A stretch of DNA of 64,000 nt. It comes from Camarhynchus parvulus. Lineage: Eukaryota > Chordata > Aves > Passeriformes > Thraupidae. The first letter of the stretch is position 1, and each line of letters begins with the position of its first letter. Positions 25,361-34,513 of the stretch are shown here, piece after piece. Made by a program: the position numbers and the translations under genes. The notes under the pieces are model-generated. The model saw nothing but the letters and a program-made list of their open reading frames with translations, searched no databases and was not told where the DNA came from. The stretch covers positions 23,584,501 to 23,648,500 of the forward strand of contig NC_044572.1 of NCBI RefSeq assembly GCF_901933205.1. The letters are read 5' to 3'.

Positions 25361-25637
25361 ACCATCGGGCCTCCGTCCCTCACCGGGACCGACGGGACAC
25401 CGCTCTCTGTGCCACGGCTCGGGCCGAGGCGAGAGCAGCCCCTGAGCGGGCCGCGCTCCGTTTGTCCCGGGGCCGGGGCCCGGCCGCCGCCAGCAGAGGG
25501 CAGGCCCGGCCCCGCCGCTCCCGGCCCCGCCGCAGCCACATCCGCCGCCGCCGGGAAGGGGCCGGCGCCGGGGCCGCTGTGGGCGCCGCGCTCCCGCCGC
25601 TCGCTGTCGGGCCCGCGGGCCCCGCGCCGGCCTCAGG

Positions 25638-25855
25638 ATGCCGCTGGGGCTGAAGCCCACCTGCAGCGTATGCCGCAGCACGTCCTCCTCCATGTGGAAG
25701 AAGGGCGGGCAGGGCGAGATCCTGTGCAACAACTGCACGGCCCGCTCGGCGCCGCCGCCCCCGCCGCCTTCGCCACCACCTCGGCGGCCGCCGCCCAGCA
25801 CAGCAACGGCGGCGGCGGCGGCGGCGGTGGCGGCGGAGGCGGTGGCGGGAAGCAG
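25638..25855 (+). CDS. GATAD1: GATAD1 exon 1, zinc finger, with apparent 1-base frameshift
   Basis: From the ATG the frame reads MPLGLKPTCSVCRSTSSSMW and GGQGEILCNNCTARS: a complete C-x2-C-x17-C-x2-C GATA finger. After codon 37 (25746-25748) the frame turns into a Pro/Arg-rich string. The next frame over gives the family-like AFATTSAAAAQHSN followed by poly-Gly and GKQ before the GTGAGG donor. The exon is 218 bases, but phase 0 to exon 2 needs a multiple of three. As written, splicing would reach a TGA at 26079-26081 in exon 2. The slip lies at about 25749-25763, in a GCC/CCG repeat. The poly-Gly tract 25808-25850 is a GGC repeat. Confidence 0.9.
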
Positions 25856-28684
25856 GTGAGGGGGCCGAGGGCGAGGGCGATGCAGCCGCCGGGGCCGGGC
25901 GGGGCCGGGGCCGGGGTGTTCGGGCCGTCCCCCTCGTATTCATCGTGCTGTTCCCCGCAGAGCAAGCAGGAGATCCACCGGCGCTCGGCGCGGCTCAGGA
26001 ACACCAAGTACAAGTCTGCGCCCGCCGCGGAGAAGAAGGTTTCCACCAAGGGCAAGGGCAGGAGGCACATCTTCAAGCTGAAAAACGTAAGGCGGAGCGG
26101 CTGGGTCGGGAGCCTGTGCCGGGCTGGGGCGGACACGGAGCCCGCGGGAGGAGTGGGAAGAGAAAGCGGTCATGGGAGTTCAGCACTCACTTCTCCACAT
26201 AAAATCTTGGAGATGAAAACGTTCGCTCTGTTGCTTTGGGCTTTAATATAATAATGTTTGATAGTTTTCTTAGAAGATTATGTATCTGTATGTTGTCTGA
26301 AAAGAAAAACAATTTCTGGAACTTTACGGTTGATTTGTTTTAATGCTCTTGATTTTCTATTTCTGTATTCTTTTCTTAGCCCATCAAAGCTCCTGAGTCT
26401 GTATCCACTATAATTACAGCAGAATCAATTTTTTATAAGGTATGGTTTATGCAAATCTGTTTGCAAAAATTATTATTCTGTTTCCAGTGTCAAGAATTAT
26501 CATGGACAGTGAAAGCACTAGAGATATAATCACAGAAACTGTTCTTTCTTGCGTGACAGTGGTGTAGGATTTTGGTTTGCCATAGTTATTGCCATTAAAT
26601 CTTGCAAGGTAGTTTACCTAAGTAGTTTAAATAGTTACCATTGTCCCAGGTTTTTCTCTTCCAAGAAAACGTGCCTTTTTTTTTTTAATTATTGCTGTCA
26701 GCATTTTTAAACTTAACTTGCACTGTGCAGAGGTCAAGTGACTGGAGATGATTATTTAGATTTGTGTGATGTTTCCTACCTTAGGTGCAGAACATATTTC
26801 CCATAGAGGGGGTGGGTTGCAGTGTCCCAACATCTCAGCTAGCTCCCATTTGAGAGCTGGTGCAAGCAGTCCCAAACACCTGGGAACAAGATCTGTTGGC
26901 ACTTGCAGTGAAGCAAGAGGGAGCCTTCTCACATTCATGCTTGAGAGTGGCTTTACCAGCATGCCAAGGTGTTGGTGTTCTAAAGTTCTGACATTTGCTT
27001 TTGTTTCCCAGCAGTACAAGCAAACAGAATGCTTTTTCCCCCTTTTCCCTCCCCAAAAAAGTCAGGATTGGCAGTGGGAGACTGCACAGCCAGTGGTGGC
27101 CTGAGATTCCATACTCTCCAGCGACCTGATGCTTCATGCCTGGCATTCCACATGAATCTCTTGTTTGCTGTTGACCGGTTCAGAAAAGAATTACTGTCTT
27201 CTGTTTTTATCAGAAATTCCTAAGAACTATGTCAAAGCTTCTGTCCTCCTTATGTAGAATGTTGCTACTTTGATACTTTGCAGTGTTGTTGTGAATAGGC
27301 CTGTTTGGGGTTGTTTGTGTTCTTTTTATCTGTTTTAAAAACACCTTTCTTTCTTATGCCACTATTCTTTTGCATGTGGCTGAATTGAAGCTGCCTTTCA
27401 AGACTGGCATAAATTAGGAGAATTTAGGGTACTGATACTTAATATATGAATAAGGATGTGAAGTGAAGCTGACAAAAATCAGGCTGTTTGATTTCAGTGT
27501 CATTTGTACATCTTCTAGGGTGTGTACTACCAAATTGGAGATGTTGTTTCGGTGGTTGATGAGCAGGATGGAAGAACATACTACGCTCAGATCCGTGGGT
27601 TTATTCAGGACCAATACTGTGAAAAGAGTGCTGCACTAACCTGGCTCATTCCCACGCAAGCCAGCCCCAAAGACTGTTTTGACCCAGCATCCTATATCAT
27701 AGGTAATCTCTGAGCCTTCACTTTGTGCAGCTACTTGGATGTGCCTATGCTAATGCAGAGTTGTATTCTTTGAATGAACATTTTAGCTTTTCAAGGTATT
27801 TCATGCACGTTCCACATTTTAGACTCTAATCTTGTAAACATCTCATTTACTGTAATAACACTTTTTATTTATCTTGTGTATATAATATGATAACCACTAT
27901 TGCAGTGTGTGATTATCTTGTACTGTGATTATCTGAGTGTTTGTGGATACAATTACAGTTGTGCAGCTTTAAAGATTAAATTATTGCTCTATAGATAGGT
28001 TTAAACCATAGTAACTTTGATTCTGATATACCAGTCCAAGTTGTTTCTTTTAAAGTGACCTGAATTACTTGATCTTTATCCTGACATAGCATGCAAGCAC
28101 TGGCACAGAGACTGTTCTGCTACTGATGATAAAATTAGTAATTCAGAAAAGTCCTTCTAACAGGCAGGACACAAATAGAATGTATTTTAAATATATTAAC
28201 TACAGTATAGAATAGACTGTAGTGAATAAAATAGAATAGAATGTATTTTAAATATATTAACTACAGTATTCACTCAAATACCAGAATGCTTCAAGTGGGA
28301 TGGAGGGGAAGATCAGCCCAGCAAAATTAAAGGTAGAGATTTCTTGCCTAATACAGGAGGCTGCCTTCCTAGGAAAGCCATGGATTGCAAAGGCAAATTC
28401 TGTAAGGGAATGTTGGCTGTTGTGGCATATTTTTATTCAACATATTTAGTTTTATGCCTTTAAGTTTTATCTTTGAATTTATTTTTTTTCTAGGACCAGA
28501 AGAAGATCTCCCAAGAAAAATGGAGTATTTAGAATTTGTTTGTCATGCACCTTCGGAGTATTTCAAGTCTCGATCATCTCCCTTCCCTACTGTTCCTACA
28601 AGGCCAGAGAAGGGCTATATATGGACTCATGTGGGACCTACTCCTGCAATCTCCATTAAAGAAACTGTAGCAAATAATTTATAA
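25638..28684 (+). CDS. GATAD1: GATAD1 gene, GATA zinc finger domain-containing protein 1; apparent frameshift in exon 1
   Basis: Coding exons are 25638-25855, 25961-26086, 26380-26439, 27519-27702 and 28494-28684. The product has one GATA-type zinc finger (C9, C12, C30, C33), a low-complexity linker, a basic region and a conserved C-terminal half. In mammals GATAD1 is a chromatin factor linked to H3K4me3 and KDM5A/SIN3-type complexes. Exon lengths total 779, one short of a multiple of three. The zinc-finger frame (start at 25638) does not match the frame of the later exons; see exon 1. The start ATG was chosen because MPLGLKPTCSVC matches the family N-terminus. Exons 2-5 are fully conserved, so the gene is probably functional and the slip an assembly error, but a real lesion cannot be excluded. 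Confidence 0.95.
25808..25850 (+). repeat. GATAD1: GGC trinucleotide repeat encoding poly-Gly in GATAD1
   Basis: An interrupted (GGC)n run with GGT and GGA interruptions encodes about 14 Gly in the family frame. Mammalian GATAD1 has a shorter Gly-rich linker in the same place. Length variation is likely. Confidence 0.85.
25891..25916 (+). other. Potential G-quadruplex in GATAD1 intron 1
   Basis: Several runs of three to four G are separated by short C-containing loops within 26 bases, inside the 105-base first intron. This fits a four-run G-quadruplex pattern. Confidence 0.55.
25961..26086 (+). CDS. GATAD1: GATAD1 exon 2, basic region
   Basis: The 42 codons start SKQEIHRRSARLRNTKYKSA and end RRHIFKLKN, strongly basic. 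The acceptor is TTCCCCGCAG and the donor GTAAGG, phase 0 at both ends in the family frame. The codon choice is GC-rich because it lies in the CpG island. Confidence 0.96.
26380..26439 (+). CDS. GATAD1: GATAD1 exon 3, 60 bases
   Basis: It encodes exactly 20 residues, PIKAPESVSTIITAESIFYK. The acceptor is TTTTCTTAG and the donor GTATGG. It is too short to stand out as an ORF but matches the family without gaps. Confidence 0.96.
26440..27518 (+). other. GATAD1 intron 3, 1.1 kb, nothing seen
   Basis: Overlapping open frames at 26756-27146 on both strands look like chance; neither has splice context or a family I recognise. No repeat is recognised. Confidence 0.7.
27519..27702 (+). CDS. GATAD1: GATAD1 exon 4
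   Basis: It encodes GVYYQIGDVVSVVDEQDG, then YYAQIRGFIQDQYCEKSAAL and LIPTQASP, ending one base into a Gly codon before GTAATC. The acceptor is TCTTCTAG. This conserved block resembles a BAH-like chromatin-reader fold, which is inference. Confidence 0.97.
27703..28493 (+). other. GATAD1 intron 4, holds a 35-base direct repeat
   Basis: Only the duplicated 35-base segment at 28174-28269 stands out; otherwise it is AT-rich. Confidence 0.75.
28174..28269. repeat. Exact 35-base direct repeat, 61-base period
   Basis: Positions 28174-28208 and 28235-28269 are identical, starting AATAGAATGTATTTTAAATA and ending CTACAGTAT, with 26 bases of related AT-rich sequence between them. It looks like a recent local tandem duplication. 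Confidence 0.92.
28494..28684 (+). CDS. GATAD1: GATAD1 exon 5 and stop
   Basis: It completes a Gly codon, then encodes PEEDLPRKMEYLEFVCHAPS, continues through PTVPTRPEKGYIWTHVGPTP and ends ETVANNL with TAA at 28682-28684. The acceptor is a long T tract ending TTTTTTCTAG. Confidence 0.97.
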
Positions 28685-30700
28685 TTTTTAAGGAATTCTT
28701 TGGACTAGTTATTTTGTGTGTATCCTCCAGTTTGTAAACCCCTTACAAGAAGTTTTAAAAATTATAAAATGTGCTGGTTTATTTTACAGATTATGGTATT
28801 TATTTTTTTTATATATATCAGACCTTTGAAGTGGAAGTTTTCATTCCTGTTGATGCATCATTTCGGTGCTCTGCTCTTCAGATATTATTGCTCATCTTGG
28901 GACATAACCACAAGTTTCATGTCATCTTTGACTTCTGAAAGTTGCCTTTAGTATTCATTCTTATTTTTTAAGTTATTTTCCAGAAGAGGAGTTTAAAAGA
29001 TATAATCATCCTGCATTTTATATGACTGTTTAATTTAGTTAACTGTGACTGCTGGTTTTATTCCCTTGTTAAATAATTTAAAACTAGCTTCACCTAAATA
29101 CCAAAATGGTCAGTGATGCAATTAACACTTTTCTGTTACATGGAGAGGAGTGATCTACCTGGATTTGTCCAGACTAAAACCTCATCCACAAAGAGGCACT
29201 CTAAAAGTCACCTTTTATGGGAATTTTGTTAATCTGAATCTGAAACATGGGCCATGTGTGTAGCTTTCTGCTAAACTTACTTATATAAGGGCATACATTT
29301 CCTGGAAAATTGGATGCAAATTCAAAAATTAATGCTATTTGCTATCCTGGCATTCTCATTGCAGAAGTGTATCTGCATTTCCTGAGCAAGCCAACACTGA
29401 CATATGATTTGAGTTGCAGACTGTTAATATTTGTTTGCCTGTTAGCTTGGACTCATAAAATTGATTTTAAATTGTTTTTTCAGTGTTCACAATTAATGAT
29501 GGTAAGAAGAAAAAATGGTCAGGCAATTAAAATTTAAAAAAAATCAATAAGGGGAAAAAATTAATTTTATGTATTGACAGTCTCAGCATAACTAGGAATA
29601 TGAATAAATACCAGAATGGGAGAAATGCCACATACTAAAATACCAATGAACATTTTTGCCCTAAACATTTTACAAGCCAGGCGTGAGATGTGCTTGTTTG
29701 GCATGAATTCCAAGGGCTTAGTGGTTCCTGCTACTTGCGAAGGACGAGAGCTGTGGCTTTAAGTGGCCTTAAATTTAAATGTACTGATATTTTCCTTTTT
29801 TTTTTCTTTGTATGAACATAAGTGAACAGCACCCAGAAGGCCCAAATCACCTTTAAGATACTGTGTGAAAGCATGGAAATGTTTCACCAGGCTTCTGTTC
29901 TAACTTTATAAAAGGCTTTGATTTAAGATGTAACATATTTGAAATTCTCAGGTATTGACAAGTTTTAGTACAGTGGGACCTGTGAGGGCAGGAATCAGAT
30001 AGATTTGTTTTGGCCTGCAGCCTCTGTTCTGCCTTCTTTAAATACAAGGAAGAACAATCAGCCTTAAGGGAGCAGATGCTAAAGTTAAGGGATACTGTCA
30101 ATAATTCAAAATGCTCAGAAATTAGCAGTAGATTGGTAATACAGAGTTAAATCTTAATCTTCAGTCGCTTACAAAGATGAGATGTGTGCCTGTGTTTAGT
30201 GTGTTGCAGTGATTGATCCCAAGGTGACCTCCCTTCTCTCCATTCTCTCCTTTCAATTCCTCTGGGTTTTTTCTTCTTATTTCTTTATTAACAATTCCAA
30301 GAAAATAAAAATAACAAATCCTATATTTACAGTAACCAGAGTGACTTCCTTGACTCAAATGTTTCCCTTCCTTTTGTCTGCAGTCCACAAGGTTTTCACT
30401 TGGGATCACTGTAAAGTCCCTGTGCTGCCTCAGCATAATCCATGGGCCTGTCCTCTTCTGTGGGCTGCCTTATCTTATCTGAATTACCAGGGTTGGAAAA
30501 GGCCTTGATGGTCATTGGGCCCAATGAAGTTTAGCTGTGTTCCTTGTCAAATCCTTAGAGGAATAAGGAGGGAAACAATGTGTTACATTGTTTTGGTTTT
30601 TTGAGTTCCTACAAGGTACACCAAATGAAAAGTACTTTTTGCCATTTGCCTTATTTGTCAATAAATTGTAGTATAAAAGGGACAATTTATTTTTCATCAG
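28685..30700 (+). other. GATAD1: GATAD1 3'UTR, end uncertain
   Basis: AT-rich sequence with possible poly(A) signals ATTAAA at about 29525 and AATAAA at 29603-29608, about 30304 and about 30660. No single end stands out. Near 30487-30531 a stretch like CAGGGTTGGAAAAGGCC could be a tiny CR1 tail. Confidence 0.45.
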
Positions 30701-33700
30701 AATACACCTTTCTAGAATTCAGTGCTGCTGGCAATTCAAGTATTATATTTCCAACTGCAGTCTAAACAGACAAAAATACTTTTTTTTCAGAGAGCTATGG
30801 AATAACTTCCTTTAGTAAACACTAAGTAATTTTAGTTTACTTTTTATTATACTGGGAAATGTTAAAAAATAATACAGATGAACAAGAATTCTGAGTGTAA
30901 GGTCTCAAAAGAGAGTGGATTTGCAGGCAATGACTGTAACTAAAGTGTTATACTTCATTTATAGGAATTTGAATGGTTGCACTGTCCTGTTTTTCTTGTG
31001 TTCAGAACATTACCCAGTAACACAGGGAAAATGATTGGCTCTCCAGACAGCTTCTTATGGATGGACTGGCTGAAGTGTGGGACCTCCAAGGGCAACGTCT
31101 CTGAAAATTCCTCATCTCTCTCATATTAGGAAAATGGAGGACAAAATGAAGACCTGCAAAATGGACTCACAGCAGAAGGAATATCAGATGATCCTATGGG
31201 GACAGGCTTTGATGCCCTGCAGCTAAGGGAGCTGAGCTCACCCATTTCTGTCTTCTAGCTTGGTAATTCCCCGTGCCAAAATGTAGGTAGGTTTCATATT
31301 TGTATCACTGGACTATGAGTGGATACTGCTGCTGAATTTATGGCCTTGTGTTGAGCTCCAGAGTTGTGACCAGCCAACAGTAATTTTCATCAAGGCATTT
31401 TAATTCTAAAGATGGAACTTGCAGCCAAGAGCTAAAAGCCACAGAGCATATATAAAATACTGAGTACCACATAGACATGTGGCCTGTGCCCTGAGGCACA
31501 CATTGCAGGAAATCTGTGGGAGGAGTAGCCCTTAACATTCATGTGAACTTCACTGTACCAAAACAATACTTACTGGAGAAGGGTTTCCATTTGGACAATG
31601 GCTTTGTTGGGAGCAGAATACTTTCTGGGAAATGTGATGCAAGCACAATGGATAAATAAGTGTGTGGCTCCTTGAGCTCCTAAAATGAAGCTGGGGTTCC
31701 TCTCTTGCTGCTGTGCTGTGCTACATGATAATCATCTCAGTCATCCTGGCAGAGGTTGGATCAGGCCCCTACAGCTTGGTATCCAAGCCAATCCAATAGC
31801 TTTGCTTTCATGTAATGCAGCCTTCAACTTTAATATTATACAAGAAGCAAAGCATACATTTATTGTGATTTGTGGTATATGATGTATTAGGATTATTAAA
31901 GGCCCTAAATAGTCTTACAGAACTGAGAACAAAAATATTAATAGGTGTAGTATTGAAGTTTCAACTGCTCTTTACAGTTACTGAAAGACAAATTATAATT
32001 TTATTCTATTTTCACACAGATAGAATTGGTACATCTGTTAGATAGGAGACTACATCCCTCCAAAATTATGGAAGATGAGCATTATGTGCTGAAGCAGAAA
32101 CACTTTTACAAAAGCTAACAGTTGTTAATAGTTCTTTTTGTGTGCTCCCTACTACACAATCTCGTGATCACTGATAACAGAATTTTTTATTTGGCAATTG
32201 TTTCTCTTTCACCCACACAGTCATGCTTACCTCCAGGAAGACTACATTACTTTTTTTTTACTCAGCCCTTCTAGTTGGTGATTTGTTTTACTTGAATTTA
32301 GCCTACAGCTTCAGTGAGATTATTTTTCTTTTCTGGTTTGGTAGCTTCAATCACAAGAACAACTTCATGGACAACATCTCCAGGTGGTTCATGCATCTTT
32401 ATGAAATGCTTCAAGTACTTCTATGTCTGTTTAATCAAAAAGAAGTATTACTGGAATCTAGTTTTAATAGAAGGTTGTTTTAACCTGAACATATCAAGAT
32501 TATCCTGTGCAGGGCATTTAAACTCTGAACAGTTAACCCAGGCACCTGCTTACGTATGGCAATTGGGCTCCTGCAACATCTTTTGAGCTCCTTCATTTAG
32601 GGAGAACAGAGCAGGAATATTCCTCTTTTCTCATGAAGCTCTCTAGGGGCAAAGTTGCTTTCAGTAGTTCCACCTGTCCTCCCACACTCCATCAGTGTCC
32701 CTGGGGACTTCTTTGCTGAAGACCATCACACCTCTCTGTGTTTGTCAGTGTAAAGTACCCTGCTGTAAACTGGCTCTGTCAACTGACCTAGGTTTGAAAC
32801 AATCATGATACCTTTCCTCTTAACACAAATCTTACCCTAGAGAACTTCAGTAGGAATGTTCAGTTTTGTATTCAGATCGTCAAACCCTTGATAATCCTTC
32901 TCAGTGTATGTAGAATCCTACATAATGGATGTTCCCTTTCTCTCTGACTAGGTTACTTTTGTATAAAATTACACTGTAAGGCTGCTTGTGGTAGTGAATC
33001 TGAATTATGTAAGCAGAATTTGGGAACCTCTCCTCTCCTAAGCCTAGATTTCAGCAGGTCATTAAGAATTAAAGCAAAAAGTAACCTGTCCTTTTAATCT
33101 GTGTGCCCTTCTCATGTATCTATTTCCCAAATTGCGAGAATCCACATACAGAATTTTCCAGTTACCTCTCCTTAAAGACTTTCTTGGAGCATTCTTATAG
33201 CTCTTTTTCTAAACTATGTTGTAACAGACCACTGCTAGGCAAGGTAAAGGACTTGCCTCTTCTTTATGAGATGCTGATTGCAAACTGTGGAGGAAATGGA
33301 AGTAGCTTTGGCATTTATTGTTGGCCAAAACAAAACCAAAAGCAAGCACTTAATGCCTGCAGAGTTTGCACAGCCTGAATATGGTTTAATTGCTCCATTG
33401 ATAAGTGGAAATGATATGTTGTAACATAACATATCCATATGGGGCTATACAAAGGAACAAATACTGGGACAGTGCCAGGGACACATATTGCCATGTACTT
33501 CCTTGGTGGGCTCTCTAGTCAAGCTTAACCCAGCAGCTCCTGAATTAAATTGAGGCCATTAGGAAAGAAGGTCCACCTCAGCTTTTAGTGACCAGCAATA
33601 TTTTTGACACAAAGGTCAAAGATAGAAAAAAGTAAAAATGTCTCTTCTAGAAAATTATTGTAAAAGTCAGTGCAAGATCTGGGGAAAATCTGTTTTAAAA

Positions 33701-34451
33701 AATCTCTTGTCAATTTGGTTTTACCCACCCACATTCCTGCCATAAAGGAGTGGCATGTGTGATAGGCTGTTTGTTTCTGACATCCCCAGTTCTGCTCTAT
33801 CCTTTTTGATGCAGTGGGATGTAAACAGCACATAACATTTGACAGCACACATGAAGGAACAGCAAGGGGTTTTTTTGAAGGAATGCTTTCTGAAGTCTCT
33901 CTTTCTGTTTCTTCTCTATTCATTTCTAACATTCAAATTCCTTTTAACAACAGGCTGGTGTTTAATGGGGGATCATCACTTAGGAGTAACAAGCACTAGA
34001 CCCTATCACATTATTTTTTCTTTTTTAACGAGACATTTTGTCTGCCAAGTACAGTCAAGTTTTGTGAAGGTCTTCTGTAGTGTTTTATTACCAACCTTTG
34101 TTTTTCACAGGCCTGAAAAGCTTACTCAACAGGGGTGTTTTTCAGCTGCTGGTGCTGTTTCACTGTTCAGTCCCTGTCAAGGTCAGATGAATAGGTTGAA
34201 CACCACAGGTGTCTCTGCACAGCGCTGGTGTTAGACACATGCAGTGCTGGGGCACAGGCTCTGGGCTGGCCAGTACAAGGCATGGATATACTGAACAAGA
34301 AAAGGGCCTCACCAGTGACTGAGACTGGAAATACAAGGAGAGGGTGAGAGCTGAGACTGTTCAGCATGCAATAAAGATGACTTGGTGGGGGAGGGAAACT
34401 TACTGATGTGTCTAAATACAGGATAAAAATATTTATTGAAAGCACAGAGAT

Positions 34452-34513
34452 CCACAGCAAGACAATCTTACTTTAGGAGGAGCCACAGCAAGACAATCCT
34501 ACTATAGGAGACT
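34452..34513. repeat. Imperfect 31-base tandem repeat, two copies
   Basis: Both copies start CCACAGCAAGACAATC and continue with related sequence ending AGGAG. A few substitutions separate them. Confidence 0.85.

Larger units (their letters stand above)
25340..26180. promoter_or_regulatory. GATAD1: CpG island promoter of GATAD1
   Basis: The sequence switches abruptly from AT-rich to very GC- and CpG-rich, covering the 5'UTR, exon 1, intron 1 and exon 2, with GC-box-like GGGGCCGGGC strings. This is the layout of a housekeeping TATA-less promoter. No TATA box is seen near the start. The transcription start site cannot be fixed from sequence alone. Confidence 0.85.

Noticed and set aside
25148..25943. 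Long open frames on the minus strand opposite the GATAD1 promoter and exon 1
   Set aside because: They arise because GC-rich CpG-island sequence has few stop codons. Products are Arg/Pro/Gly-rich and part of one is CR1 sequence.
25409..26251. 280-codon plus-strand frame through GATAD1 exon 1, intron 1 and exon 2
   Set aside because: It reads through the obvious GT-AG intron and starts upstream of the family start. It is open only because of GC content, though its middle does carry the family frame of the linker.
30487..30531. Possible CR1 tail near CAGGGTTGGAAAAGGCC
   Set aside because: Only about 45 bases resemble a CR1 tail and the landmark downstream blocks are absent, so it is not listed as an element.
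33585..34234. Open frames of 115-131 codons on both strands between GATAD1 and PEX1
   Set aside because: They have low-complexity hydrophobic or Ser-rich composition, no splice sites in phase and no family that I can name.
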